A stretch of DNA of 64,000 bases from Celeribacter baekdonensis B30 (lineage in GTDB: Bacteria; Pseudomonadota; Alphaproteobacteria; Rhodobacterales; Rhodobacteraceae): the NCBI RefSeq assembly GCF_000299875.1, contig NZ_AMRK01000013.1, positions 1-64,000 on the forward strand. The letters are read 5' to 3'. Of the stretch, positions 18,337 to 26,796 are shown in pieces. Position 1 is the first letter of the stretch. Every line of letters starts with the position of its first letter. The position numbers and the translations under genes are program-made. A model generated the notes under the pieces. It searched no databases and had not been told where the DNA came from. It saw nothing but the letters and a program-made list of their open reading frames with translations.

Positions 18337-18903
18337 ATGACACGCACTGGCGACATCCTCGGATACGCAAGGGTCTCAACCGCCGACCAAGATCTCACCG
18401 GCCAAAAAGACCGACTGCTGCAACACGGTGCAATTCGCGTGTTCGAAGACGTGATCTCCGGCAAAACTTTCGTCCGGCCCGGTCTGGCAGCCTTGCTTGA
18501 TCAGGCAAGGCCCAACGATACCCTCGCCGTCATCCGCCTCGATCGATTGGGGCGCTCGCTCAAGGAACTTCTGGAAACCGTCGACGACCTCAAAGCCAGA
18601 GAGATCAACCTGATCAGCCTCGAGGAACGGATCGATACAACATCAGCCGCTGGAGAACTCGTGTTCCACGTCTTTGGGGCCATTGCGCATTTCGAGCGAC
18701 GCTTGATCTCAGAGCGCACCAAAGACGGCCTGATCAACGCTCGAAAGCATGGCCGCACCCCAGGACGGCCTGCATTACCGCCAGAGACGATCTCAGCCCT
18801 CCAAGATCTCGTCAGCGCTGGAAAATCCGTCGCTCAAGCCGCAAAACACCTCGGCATAGGCAGATCAACAGCTTACAAGGCGATCAGAAATGCCACACCA
18901 TAA
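18337..18903 (+). CDS. tnpR: Serine resolvase of the Tn3 element
   Basis: This 188-residue serine recombinase has the catalytic serine in YARVSTADQDL, the arginine-rich RLDRLGRSLKEL, the long E-helix (FHVFGAIAHFERRLISERTKDGL) and a C-terminal helix-turn-helix (SVAQAAKHLGIGRSTAYKAI). It resolves cointegrates at res. The start codon is 10 bases after the palindrome in the res region. Confidence 0.92.
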   Translation: MTRTGDILGYARVSTADQDLTGQKDRLLQHGAIRVFEDVISGKTFVRPGLAALLDQARPNDTLAVIRLDRLGRSLKELLETVDDLKAREINLISLEERIDTTSAAGELVFHVFGAIAHFERRLISERTKDGLINARKHGRTPGRPALPPETISALQDLVSAGKSVAQAAKHLGIGRSTAYKAIRNATP

Positions 18904-18927
18904 GTCATGTTCAGGCTTCGTTCTTCC

Positions 18928-18965
18928 TTAGCGTGGTTCTACGAAGAAACCTTCCGATGGGGCCT
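18928..18965 (-). repeat. Right terminal inverted repeat, outer two bases lost
   Basis: Read inward from 18965 it gives GGCCCCATCGGAAGG and then TTTCTTCGTAGAACCACGCTAA. It aligns with the left repeat except that the outermost GG is CA in the flank, showing that the junction with the IS110 fragment is not a simple insertion. Confidence 0.75.
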
Positions 18966-19415
18966 GTTGCAGAGCTCGACGCGAAGATGAGATGTGCCGC
19001 CAAAAAAGCGGACTCGATCCGCCGCGCACAAACCATGCCGGGCGTGGGTCCTTTCACGGCGCTTGCGATCGAGACGTTTGCACCTGACCTGGCCACGTTC
19101 AAACGCGATCGCGATTTTGCCGCGTGGCTTAGGCTCGTGCCCAAGCAGCACTCGACCGGCGGCAAGGCCCGGCTTGGGAAGACCTCGAAGATGGGGCAGC
19201 GCGACATCCGCACCCTCCTGGTCTCTGGAGCCATGGCAGTCCTTCAGGCTGTCGAGCGGTTCGACACCCCGAACAATGGCTGGCTGAAGCGCCTGCTGAC
19301 CCGCAAGCCACGCATGGTCGCCGCGATTGCGCTGGCCAACAAGATGGCACGTGGCCTCTGGGCCATGATGACGAAACAAGAGGATTACCGGCATCCGGCG
19401 GCGGCGATGGCGTAG
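18966..19415 (+). pseudogene. IS110-family recombinase, C-terminal fragment
   Basis: This in-frame region encodes the Transposase_20 domain of IS110 recombinases: MPGVGPFTALAI, FAAWLRLVPKQHSTGGKARLGKTSKMGQRDIRTLLVSGAMA (with the catalytic serine region) and ALANKMARGLWAMM. The N-terminal DEDD domain is absent; the frame is joined to the Tn3 repeat, where an accidental ATG at 18933 lies. It is not the missing half of the fragment at 7612, because orientation and location do not fit one insertion. Confidence 0.8.
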
Positions 19416-19761
19416 CGAAGGTTGCGCGTCACGACGTCCCGGTAAGTTGGGGGTGTGAGGAGGTCACTGAACAGTAAGGGCAAAGGATCGATCAGATCCG
19501 GGTCAGAGAAAGCAGCATTTGTGCAGGAGCCACCGAGCTCGGTCTGTTGATTTGCTTCTGGTCCGCGCATCGCCATACCGGCCCGCGGATCTTGAAAGCG
19601 CCGCATATCATGGCCTGACAGAAGACCGCACTCGATTACACGTTCATAAGGAAAAAACCTCTTGCACAAACGGCGGCAACCACAGAAGCCTATACTTTTC
19701 GTCGTATGACTGACCACGAAGAGTATGCAATTCTCTGCAACACCAGCAAGGAACCCATTTT
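19416..19761. other. Non-coding stretch after the IS110 fragment
   Basis: I see no gene here. The first part is probably the IS110 3' end. The segment just before 19762 contains AAGGAACC, a plausible ribosome-binding site for the next small gene. Confidence 0.5.
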
Positions 19762-20049
19762 ATGGAAAACTGGAATATCACTATCAAAGCACCAACGGGT
19801 GAATTTGACGCGACGCTGACTTTAGGTGATGAGGGCGGTGTTCCGGTTGGAGAGATGGCTGGTAAGAATGGAAAAGGTCCAATGCAAGATTTGGAACTTA
19901 GTCCGGCAGCCATTGCTTGGTCCACAAAGGTTGAGCGTCCAATGCCGATGAAGCTGAAATTCCAAGGAACACTTGACGGGGACACCATGTCTGGAACGGT
20001 GAAATTCGGTCTCTTTGCATCCGGGACATTTAGCGGGTTGAAAGCCTGA
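19762..20049 (+). CDS. Small conserved-looking protein of unknown function
   Basis: This 95-residue protein has alternating strands and loops (WNITIKAPTGEFDATLTLGDEGG, MPMKLKFQGTLDGDTMSGTVKFGLFASGTFSGLKA), suggesting a small beta-barrel or beta-sandwich. There is no signal peptide, cysteine or recognisable motif. It has a ribosome-binding site (AAGGAAC) and is convergent with the MFS gene. I do not recognise the family. Confidence 0.55.
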   Translation: MENWNITIKAPTGEFDATLTLGDEGGVPVGEMAGKNGKGPMQDLELSPAAIAWSTKVERPMPMKLKFQGTLDGDTMSGTVKFGLFASGTFSGLKA

Positions 20050-20094
20050 ATCGCCTGATTTTACTTGGTAATGTGTTGAATCTAGGTTCGGTCC

Positions 20095-21291
20095 TTAGTC
20101 GGTTCGACCGAATTTGCGCATCAGCCCTGCGAGCGCGGCCAGCGAAGCGATCAAACTGCCGTAACTGATTACAACGACTTTGAGCCCTAACAATGGCACC
20201 AAAAGCCCGGCTATCACGACCGGCAAACCGAATGCCAGGTAGCTGATACAGAATAGCGCTGCGAAAGTTTCTCCTCTGACATCCTCGGGCACCAGCGGAA
20301 TAATCGAGCGGATGAAGCCATAAAAGCAGGTGCCAAAACCCGCCCCCACAACGGCGAGCGCACTAAGGTAGAGCACTAAGTTTTCGTATTGAATTCCAAA
20401 CAAGGTGGCGAGGGTTCCCATTGCGAGCGCTGCGGTGCCGAACAAAATGACCTCACGAGCAGAGTAGTTGCGCGCAATAAAACAAGCCAGCGCACCAACC
20501 CCAGCCAGCAGTGCGACCACGAACCCTTGGACGATCACATTTTGAATACCAAAAACCTGTGAGATGATGAGCGCGCCAAGCGACAGATACAGCCCCCCTG
20601 TGGCCCAGCCCGCGAATAGCGCCGGAGCGCCACGCCAGAAGGTGCCCCTGACTTCGATCGGGAGGCCAACGCGAGGCTTCAGCGCCTGCAACAAGCCTTC
20701 ATGCCGTGGCGATGTTTCGGGCAAGCCCCATGTGGCCAGCGCCAGCACCAGGCTGGCCACGGCAATCCCGGTGAATATATCAAATTTTGGCTCGGTAAGG
20801 TACTCCATCGCGAAGCCGGATATCAAGGCCCCCAGGGCCAGCCCGACGAGGGGGATGACTGAATTACAGATCGCCGCGATGCCCTTGAATTCAGGGGGTT
20901 CAAGATCCGTAATCGCAGCCGACAGCGTAGACAACAGAAGGCCGCATGCTACGCCCTGTACTACTCGAGCCAATAACAACGCAGACACAGAACCTGACAA
21001 TTCGAATCCGGCGGCGGAAACAGCGAGAAGCACGAACCCCATCGACAGAACAGGGCGTCGCCCGACATGATCCGAGATTGATCCGGCCACTAACAGTGTC
21101 GCAAGAAGGGCAATTGCGTAGATTGCGAATATCTCCGACACGACCAAAGACGAAAAACCAAGTTGCTGCTGCAAGAGCGGATAAAAAGGGGACGGCGCGC
21201 TCGCGCTCGCCATCATCAGAGCGCTTCCGGTAAGCACGATTGCGAAACCAGCGCGCTCTCTAGCCTTGGGTGACATCACAATCGTGGTCAT
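20095..21291 (-). CDS. MFS efflux transporter
   Basis: This 398-residue major facilitator protein has about 12 hydrophobic segments. The loop-2 motif SISDHVGRRPVL and the segment ASAPSPFYPLLQQQLGFSSL resemble drug and small-molecule exporters of the DHA1 type. It is divergently transcribed from an ArsR-family regulator, with two near-identical palindromes between the genes, so its expression is probably controlled by that repressor. The substrate is not evident. Confidence 0.85.
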   Translation of the reverse strand: MTTIVMSPKARERAGFAIVLTGSALMMASASAPSPFYPLLQQQLGFSSLVVSEIFAIYAIALLATLLVAGSISDHVGRRPVLSMGFVLLAVSAAGFELSGSVSALLLARVVQGVACGLLLSTLSAAITDLEPPEFKGIAAICNSVIPLVGLALGALISGFAMEYLTEPKFDIFTGIAVASLVLALATWGLPETSPRHEGLLQALKPRVGLPIEVRGTFWRGAPALFAGWATGGLYLSLGALIISQVFGIQNVIVQGFVVALLAGVGALACFIARNYSAREVILFGTAALAMGTLATLFGIQYENLVLYLSALAVVGAGFGTCFYGFIRSIIPLVPEDVRGETFAALFCISYLAFGLPVVIAGLLVPLLGLKVVVISYGSLIASLAALAGLMRKFGRTD

Positions 21292-21315
21292 TTTGGAATG
21301 CAGTCCTTCAGGAGG

Positions 21316-21333
21316 GTTCGAAGTTTATCGAAC
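21316..21333. promoter_or_regulatory. Operator 1 (palindrome) for the ArsR-family regulator
   Basis: GTTCGA-AGTTTA-TCGAAC is an inverted repeat with 6-base arms, located 25 bases upstream of the MFS start. The same arms recur 25 bases further on, so both are probably bound by the adjacent ArsR-type protein. Confidence 0.65.
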
Positions 21334-21358
21334 CTTTCTCTAGTTTCTTTCTGCGGAA

Positions 21359-21378
21359 GGTTCAAGTATATTCGAACC
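21359..21378. promoter_or_regulatory. Operator 2 (palindrome) abutting the arsR-type start codon
   Basis: GGTTCAAGTATATTCGAACC is an imperfect inverted repeat that ends directly at the ATG of the regulator gene at 21379. It leaves no room for a normal ribosome-binding site, which suggests leaderless translation or a start further downstream. Confidence 0.6.
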
Positions 21379-21708
21379 ATGAGTATCTTACCCGACACTG
21401 CCAGCCCCGATCTTGCGCACCCGCAGGAACAGGAGCTGCAACTGACGCAGGTCTTGTTCGCACTCAGCGATCCGGGCCGGTTGGACATCGTGCGTCAGCT
21501 CCGCGACGGCCCGGTCGAAATGGCAAACTGCAATTTAATGGACCCGGAAGTGGCGAAATCCACCAAGTCGCACCTGTTCAAAGTGTTGCGCGAAGCAGGT
21601 GTGATCCGGAATATCCCCAAGGGGCGAGGTCGCCTGCTTTCACTGCGAAGAGATGCGCTTGACCGTCGCTTTCCTGGTTTGCTGGAAGCAGTGCTGAACG
21701 CAAACTAA
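21379..21708 (+). CDS. ArsR-family winged-helix repressor
   Basis: This 109-residue ArsR/SmtB-fold protein has LTQVLFALSDPGRLDIVRQLRDGP and the recognition region KSTKSHLFKVLREAGVIRNIPKGRGRLLSLRRD. The usual metal-binding cysteine pair (CVC in helix 3) is absent; the only cysteine is in EMANCNLM, so a non-metal ligand or redox signal is possible. It is divergent from the MFS exporter. The ATG at 21379 gives the best match to family length, although a palindrome occupies the expected ribosome-binding region. Confidence 0.8.
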   Translation: MSILPDTASPDLAHPQEQELQLTQVLFALSDPGRLDIVRQLRDGPVEMANCNLMDPEVAKSTKSHLFKVLREAGVIRNIPKGRGRLLSLRRDALDRRFPGLLEAVLNAN

Positions 21709-21859
21709 GGGCGTGCCGCATCGATTTGCGTATGCATTGCTTGTTTTTCTGTGCTGGATGTTAAAGCTGCTAACTGGTGTGCATGCTGGCTAGCGCCTTT
21801 CCCGTACCGTTTCTCAGCGCCGCTCACGGCCCTGTGATTAGAAAAAGCCACACCACCCC

Positions 21860-21874
21860 TAGACGACCGGTCTA
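21860..21874. promoter_or_regulatory. NemR-type operator upstream of the nemR-like gene
   Basis: TAGACGACCGGTCTA has TAGAC/GTCTA arms, as in the palindrome described for Escherichia coli NemR. It lies 20 bases before the regulator start and recurs with one change at 22506-22520, consistent with autoregulation. Confidence 0.75.
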
Positions 21875-21894
21875 ATGAGGCTATATCGAGGGTC

Positions 21895-22482
21895 ATGGAA
21901 CAGAAAAACGACACACGCTCACAGATACTGACCACAGGACGACGCCTGACAGCCAAGCAGGGCTACACAGGTGTCGGTCTGAGTGCGCTGTTGAAAGAGG
22001 CCGGTGTTCCGAAAGGGTCGTTCTATCACTATTTCGCCTCCAAGGAAGCTTATGGCTGTGCGCTGTTGAACGATTTTATGACGGAGTATGGCACACGCCT
22101 GAACGCGTCGCTTGCGCATCCGGACATGGATGCACGGTCTCGGTTTCTGACCTATTTCGAAGAGTGGCGGAAAAAACAGATCAGCCCCAACCTCGAAGAC
22201 CGGTGCTTGGTCGTCAAACTGTCCGCAGAGGTTGCTGACCTCTCGGAGAATATGAGCAATATCTTGCAGAAAAGTGTGTCCGAAATCGTCGCGCGCCTGA
22301 CGGAGACCCTTGAACAGGGAACGGACGATGGCACGATCGCCGCGCTTGAAGACCCCCGCTCCACGGCAGAAATGATCTACCACATGTGGCTTGGAGCCAG
22401 CCTCGTCGCGAGCCTCTCGCACAGTGAAGCCCCGCTCAATTCCGCTATGAATGCCACAAAGGTGCTCGTTCCAGGAACATAA
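21895..22482 (+). CDS. nemR: NemR-like TetR-family electrophile-sensing repressor
   Basis: This 195-residue TetR-family protein has an N-terminal helix-turn-helix (GLSALLKEAGVPKGSFYHYFASKEA). Segment RCLVVKLSAEVADLSENM aligns with GCLTVKLSAEVCDLSEDM of E. coli NemR, and Cys104 here corresponds to the NemR redox-sensing Cys106. NemR releases DNA on reaction with electrophiles, hypochlorous acid or methylglyoxal. Matching palindromes lie upstream of this gene and of ohr. Downstream genes include an Old Yellow Enzyme, as in nemRA, which supports the name. Confidence 0.85.
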   Translation: MEQKNDTRSQILTTGRRLTAKQGYTGVGLSALLKEAGVPKGSFYHYFASKEAYGCALLNDFMTEYGTRLNASLAHPDMDARSRFLTYFEEWRKKQISPNLEDRCLVVKLSAEVADLSENMSNILQKSVSEIVARLTETLEQGTDDGTIAALEDPRSTAEMIYHMWLGASLVASLSHSEAPLNSAMNATKVLVPGT

Positions 22483-22505
22483 CCCCAAAAATTTTGACAC
22501 ATCTA

Positions 22506-22520
22506 TAGACGACCAGTCTA
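22506..22520. promoter_or_regulatory. NemR-type operator upstream of ohr
   Basis: TAGACGACCAGTCTA differs from the operator before nemR by one base. It lies 17 bases before the ohr start and is positioned to control the whole downstream enzyme operon. Confidence 0.75.
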
Positions 22521-22537
22521 TTCGCGAAAGGAAGCTC

Positions 22538-22954
22538 ATGAAAATCTTCTACAAAACCACCGCAACGGCAACAGGGGGCCGCTCGGGAACCGCCGCCCTC
22601 AACGATGGCAGCTTTTCAGTCCAGATGGTTCGCCCGGACAGTGGCGAGGCGGGGGTGAACCCCGAGCAGTTGTTCGCGCTTGGCTATGCGGCCTGTTTTG
22701 ATAGCGCGATGGAAATGACCGCAAAACAACTCAAGCTTGATGCCAAAGCGGCATTAACGTCGGTTGAGGTGGGCATCGGCCAACGCGCCGAGGGCGGATA
22801 CGGACTTGATCTCGACATTACCGCACATCTGCCGGGCATGACCCGCGAGGATGCTGAAAGACTTGTCGAAGCGACGCACCAGGTCTGCCCATACTCCAAC
22901 GCCACACGCGGAAACGTTGACGTGCGCCTGCACATTGAAACTGAAGGAAACTGA
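22538..22954 (+). CDS. ohr: Organic hydroperoxide resistance protein (Ohr/OsmC family)
   Basis: This 138-residue OsmC-fold thiol peroxidase has the two conserved cysteines, Cys53 (GYAACFDSAM) and Cys117 (HQVCPYSNATRGN), and the NPEQLFALGYAAC signature of the Ohr subgroup. Ohr reduces organic peroxides using dihydrolipoamide-type reductants. The ATG at 22538 follows AAAGGAAG. The iron-type alcohol dehydrogenase gene starts 4 bases after its stop, so the genes are coupled. Confidence 0.93.
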   Translation: MKIFYKTTATATGGRSGTAALNDGSFSVQMVRPDSGEAGVNPEQLFALGYAACFDSAMEMTAKQLKLDAKAALTSVEVGIGQRAEGGYGLDLDITAHLPGMTREDAERLVEATHQVCPYSNATRGNVDVRLHIETEGN

Positions 22955-22958
22955 ACCC

Positions 22959-24116
22959 ATGAATAATTTTGACTTTCGCAATCCGACACATATCCTGTTT
23001 GGCAAGGGCCGTATCGCGGACCTAAAGGATCAGGTTCCGGCTGACGCAAAGGTGCTGATCCTCTATGGTGGAGGCAGCGCGGAGAAAACAGGCGTCCTTG
23101 GTCAGGTGCGTGCGGCACTTGCGGGCCGGACCTTGGTCGAATTTGGCGGCATTGAGCCCAATCCGCGCTTCGCCACTGCGCTGAAAGCTGTCGAGGTGAT
23201 TGGCCAAGAAGGGATCACCTTCCTGTTGGCTGTCGGCGGTGGTTCCGTTATTGACGCCACCAAATTTATCGCGGCGGCGGCCAAATATGATGGCGACGCC
23301 TGGGACATCCTGACATCTCGCGGGTCGGTCATCACGCAAGCGCTGCCCTTTGGGACCGTGTTGACCTTGCCCGCCACCGGTTCGGAGATGAACTCTGGCG
23401 CTGTGATCACCAATCCCGAGAAGGGCGCTAAGCTTCCGTTTGGTAGCCCACATTGCTACCCGGTTTTCTCGGTGCTGGACCCCGAGGTCACTTACACGCT
23501 GCCGCCCCGTCAAATCGCGAACGGCGTGGCCGACGCGTTTGTTCACATCATCGAACAATATCTGACCTATCCATCCGCCGCGCGCGTTCAGGACGGTTTT
23601 GCCGAAACCCTGCTACGCACCCTGATCGAGCTTGGGCCCAAAGCCCTTGAGACGCCGGAGGACTATGACGTTCGCGCCAACCTGATGTGGACGGCAACGC
23701 TGGCCCTGAATGGCCTGATCGGCGCAGGTGTCCCGCAGGACTGGGCAAGCCATATGATCGGACATGAGATTACCGCGCTCAATGACACCGACCACGCCCG
23801 CACACTGGCTGTCGTGTTGCCGTCACTGATGAACGACCAACGTGGCCCCAAACGCGAGAAACTGCTGCAATATGCTGCCAATGTTTGGGACATCCGCGAG
23901 GGATCTGATGATGCGCGGATTGATGCCGTGATCGAGGCAACACGCGGGTTCTTTGAACAGGTGGGCATCAAAACCCGACTCGGCGATTACGCAATTGCTG
24001 CACCTGAAATTGATCGCATCGTCGCCGCCTTGAAGGATCACGGCATGACCGCCCTTGGCGAACAAAATGCCATCACCCCCGAGGATGCCCGCCGCATTCT
24101 TGAAACAGCCTTCTAG
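22959..24116 (+). CDS. yqhD: Iron-containing alcohol dehydrogenase, YqhD-like aldehyde reductase
   Basis: This 385-residue group III alcohol dehydrogenase has the N-terminal FDFRNPTHILFGKGR, the dinucleotide-binding AVGGGSVIDATKF and metal-ligand histidines in GHEITALNDTDHARTLAVVLPS. YqhD-type enzymes reduce toxic short aldehydes such as acrolein, glyoxal and malondialdehyde with NADPH. The start at 22959 lies just after ohr. The neighbours, all detoxification enzymes behind a NemR operator, support that role; the exact substrate is not visible. Confidence 0.88.
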   Translation: MNNFDFRNPTHILFGKGRIADLKDQVPADAKVLILYGGGSAEKTGVLGQVRAALAGRTLVEFGGIEPNPRFATALKAVEVIGQEGITFLLAVGGGSVIDATKFIAAAAKYDGDAWDILTSRGSVITQALPFGTVLTLPATGSEMNSGAVITNPEKGAKLPFGSPHCYPVFSVLDPEVTYTLPPRQIANGVADAFVHIIEQYLTYPSAARVQDGFAETLLRTLIELGPKALETPEDYDVRANLMWTATLALNGLIGAGVPQDWASHMIGHEITALNDTDHARTLAVVLPSLMNDQRGPKREKLLQYAANVWDIREGSDDARIDAVIEATRGFFEQVGIKTRLGDYAIAAPEIDRIVAALKDHGMTALGEQNAITPEDARRILETAF

Positions 24117-24128
24117 GAGATGATGACC

Positions 24129-25166
24129 ATGACACAGACCGAAACAGTAAACCGCCAGCTTGTGCTGGCGGAACGCCCCAAAGGCGAACCGACCAAGGAC
24201 ACGCTTCGCTTGGTCGAAGGGGACGTCCCCTCCCCTGGTGCTGGGCAAATGCTTCTGCGCACCGAATATCTGTCGCTGGACCCTTATATGCGGGGGCGCA
24301 TGAGCGATGCGCCATCTTACGCCGCGCCGGTGGAAATTGATGGCGTGATGGAGGGCGGCACAGTGGCTCAGGTCGTCACCTCACAGGTTGATGGCTTTGC
24401 GCCGGGCGACTGGGTGCTCAGCTTCAATGGCTGGCAGGATTATGCCCTGTCGGATGGCGCGGGGTTGACAAACCTTGGCAAATCACCCGCGCATCCGTCT
24501 TGGGCGCTCGGTATCATGGGTATGCCCGGCTTTACCGCTTGGGCGGGTCTGACGCAAATTGGCGCGCCAAAACCTGGCGAGACCATCGCCGTGGCGGCCG
24601 CGACCGGCCCTGTCGGGGCCACTGTGGGCCAGATCGGCAAGATCCTTGGCTGCCGCGTGGTCGGCATCGCGGGCGGACCAGAGAAATGCGCCTATGCGGT
24701 CAATGAGTTGGGTTTTGACGCCTGTATCGATCACAAGGCAGATGACTTTGCCGAACAGCTTGCCAAGGCCAGTCCCGATGGCATCGATGTCTATTTCGAA
24801 AATGTCGGCGGCAAGGTCCTCGACGGGGTCATCCCGCTGTTGAATTCAAACGCACGGGTGCCGGTCTGCGGATTGATCTCTCAGTATAATGCGACTGACT
24901 TGCCCGAAGGACCGGACCGGATGAATTGGCTTATGGGTCAAATCCTGCGCAAAAAGATCAAGGTGCAGGGCTTCATCATCTTTGACGACTTCGGCCACCT
25001 CTACCCGGATTTTGCCAAAGACATGGGGGCGTGGATCGAAAGCGGCCAAATCAAATACCGCGAAGAGATCATCGACGGTTTGGAAAATGCACCCGAAGCC
25101 TTCATTGGCCTGCTGAATGGCGAAAACTTTGGCAAGCGCGTGATCCGCGTCGGCGAGAAAAAATAG
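24129..25166 (+). CDS. NADPH-dependent MDR oxidoreductase (CurA/leukotriene-B4-dehydrogenase-like)
   Basis: This zinc-free medium-chain dehydrogenase/reductase starts RQLVLAERPKGEPTKDTLRL and has LSLDPYMRGRM, the Rossmann segment AAATGPVGATVGQIGKILGCRVVGIAGG and VYFENVGG. The family reduces alpha,beta-unsaturated ketones and aldehydes. Three in-frame ATGs occur at 24120, 24123 and 24129; AGGAG at 24115-24119 best fits 24129. It follows yqhD by a few bases and belongs to the same operon. Confidence 0.88.
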   Translation: MTQTETVNRQLVLAERPKGEPTKDTLRLVEGDVPSPGAGQMLLRTEYLSLDPYMRGRMSDAPSYAAPVEIDGVMEGGTVAQVVTSQVDGFAPGDWVLSFNGWQDYALSDGAGLTNLGKSPAHPSWALGIMGMPGFTAWAGLTQIGAPKPGETIAVAAATGPVGATVGQIGKILGCRVVGIAGGPEKCAYAVNELGFDACIDHKADDFAEQLAKASPDGIDVYFENVGGKVLDGVIPLLNSNARVPVCGLISQYNATDLPEGPDRMNWLMGQILRKKIKVQGFIIFDDFGHLYPDFAKDMGAWIESGQIKYREEIIDGLENAPEAFIGLLNGENFGKRVIRVGEKK

Positions 25167-25175
25167 GAAAATAAC

Positions 25176-25853
25176 ATGAAAATTCTGATGGTACTGACAT
25201 CCCACGACACACTCGGGGACACAGGCAAGAAAACCGGCTTCTGGCTGGAGGAGTTTGCGGCCCCCTATTACGTCTTCAAGGACGCCGGAGCAGACATTAT
25301 ACTGGCCTCGCCCAAAGGGGGACAGCCGCCGATTGATCCGTCCAGCGACAACGCTGACGCACAGACCGACGACACCCGTCGGTTCAAAGACGATCCAGAG
25401 ACGCAAAAGCATCTTGCGACGACGCTGAAGCTTTCGGATGTAACCGAAGACGGGTTCGACGCCATCTTCTATCCGGGCGGCCACGGCCCCTTGTGGGATC
25501 TGGCCGAAAATGCGGACAGCAAACGCCTGATCGAGGCCTTCGCCGCCGCCGACTTGCCTGTCGGCGCAGTTTGCCACGCCCCCGCCGTGTTCCGCCACAC
25601 CCAAGGCGCGGACGGCAAACCGCTGGTGTCTGGCCGCCGGGTGACGGGTTTTACCAACACCGAAGAAGAGGCCGTCGGCCTTACCGATGTTGTGCCGTTC
25701 TTGGTGGAAGACATGCTGAAGGCCAATGGTGGCCAGTATGAAAAAGGGGCGGATTGGGTCAGCTTCGTGCTGCGTGACGGAAAACTGGTCACCGGCCAGA
25801 ACCCCGCCTCATCCGCCGCCGCCGCGCAAGAGATCCTCGGGCTGCTGAAGTAG
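25176..25853 (+). CDS. DJ-1/PfpI-family protein (HchA-like class I glutamine amidotransferase fold)
   Basis: This 225-residue protein has the DJ-1 fold with the nucleophile elbow GAVCHAPAV (Cys133) and the glutamate in KTGFWLEEFAAPYY. The large-type layout with GGHGPLWDLAE is shared with glyoxalase III/HchA-like and yeast Hsp31-like proteins, which act on methylglyoxal. An amidotransferase domain partner is absent, so a glyoxalase or protein-repair role is favoured. It sits in the NemR-type operon. Confidence 0.85.
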   Translation: MKILMVLTSHDTLGDTGKKTGFWLEEFAAPYYVFKDAGADIILASPKGGQPPIDPSSDNADAQTDDTRRFKDDPETQKHLATTLKLSDVTEDGFDAIFYPGGHGPLWDLAENADSKRLIEAFAAADLPVGAVCHAPAVFRHTQGADGKPLVSGRRVTGFTNTEEEAVGLTDVVPFLVEDMLKANGGQYEKGADWVSFVLRDGKLVTGQNPASSAAAAQEILGLLK

Positions 25854-25863
25854 GAGAAAAGCG

Positions 25864-26796
25864 ATGACCGACCTGATCCTGCACCACTATGAAGCCTCTC
25901 CCTATTCCGAAAAAATCAGAACTTTGATGGGCTTCAAGGGGCTATCATGGTCATCGGTCATCGTGCCTCCGATTGCGCCAAAGGCTGATCTGCTAACCCT
26001 GACGGGTGGCTACAGGCGGGCCCCAGTGCTTCAGATCGGGGCGGATATCTACTGTGATTCCGCCCTGATCGCCGCCGAGCTTGACCAGCGGTTTCCGGCG
26101 CGCGCCCTTGCCCCGAACACTGCGGGCACAGCGACCCCGCTGCTCGACAATTGGGCGGACCGCATTTTGTTCTGGCAAGTGGTTCGTTACAGCATGGGCC
26201 TGCGGGCCGATGCCGTTCCCCCAGCCCTGATCCACGACCGCGAGGCGTTTTGGGATCACAAGATTGATCTGGACGGCCTGAAAGCGGATGTCGGATATCA
26301 TCGTGGCCAAATCACAACAGGGCTTGGTTGGCTTGAGAACCTGCTGGGCGGTGCCGATTTCTTTGCCGGGGACACGCCCGCGCTGACTGATCTGGCACTC
26401 TATCATGTGGTTTGGTTTTTTGCCAAAGCTGACACAACCGCCAGCGGCAGCGGTCTATCGCTGTTCCCGGCATTGTCGGCATGGATGGCGCGCATTGCGG
26501 AGTTCGGTCACGGCACACGAACCGAATTGGCGCCTGCTGAAGCGATCATAATCGCGGTTTCGACGACCCCTGCCCCGCTTCCCGCAACGGGTCTTGCCCA
26601 TCCCGCGATAGGCGCGTCGGTACAGGTTCTGGTCGATGAATTTGGCACGGAAGTCATCGACGGTACGCTGGTCCATATCGACGACACCCGCATCATTCTG
26701 CATCGGGACACGCCACAGGTGGGAACGGTTGCCGTGCATTTCCCGCGTCACGGCTATCCGCTTCGTACCACCTCAATTCAAGGAGAAAACACATGA
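25864..26796 (+). CDS. Glutathione S-transferase family protein with C-terminal extension
   Basis: Residues 1-80 form a thioredoxin-like GST domain (LILHHYEASPYSEKIRTLMGFKGL, with APVLQIG and DSALIAAEL), followed by the helical domain with GADFFAGDTPALTDLALYHV. At 310 residues it is about 90 longer than a typical GST; the tail after about residue 225 (GASVQVLVDEFGTEVIDGTLVHIDDTRIILHRD) looks like a small beta domain. Its stop overlaps the next start by 4 bases. It probably conjugates electrophiles. Confidence 0.8.
   Translation: MTDLILHHYEASPYSEKIRTLMGFKGLSWSSVIVPPIAPKADLLTLTGGYRRAPVLQIGADIYCDSALIAAELDQRFPARALAPNTAGTATPLLDNWADRILFWQVVRYSMGLRADAVPPALIHDREAFWDHKIDLDGLKADVGYHRGQITTGLGWLENLLGGADFFAGDTPALTDLALYHVVWFFAKADTTASGSGLSLFPALSAWMARIAEFGHGTRTELAPAEAIIIAVSTTPAPLPATGLAHPAIGASVQVLVDEFGTEVIDGTLVHIDDTRIILHRDTPQVGTVAVHFPRHGYPLRTTSIQGENT

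Larger units (their letters stand above)
15183..18965. mobile_element. Small Tn3-family transposon (tnpA, res, tnpR only)
   Basis: The element is bounded by 38-bp-type repeats: the left one (15183-15220) begins GGGGCCCTATCGG, and the right one, read inward, begins GGCCCCATCGG. It carries a leftward transposase and a rightward resolvase with a 140-base res region between them, and no cargo. The flanks do not match as a 5-bp duplication (CGTAT on the left, TTGCA or similar on the right), and the right repeat lacks its two outermost G bases. One flank has therefore probably been replaced since insertion. Confidence 0.85.

Noticed and set aside
18933-18965. ATG at 18933 as the true start of an IS110-type protein
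   Set aside because: That ATG-led stretch is the Tn3 terminal repeat read in frame by chance; homology begins only after 18965.
7612-19415. The two IS110 fragments as halves of one split element
   Set aside because: They are on opposite strands and about 11 kb apart, and each joins a different structure (tniA and a Tn3 end). Two separate elements are simpler.
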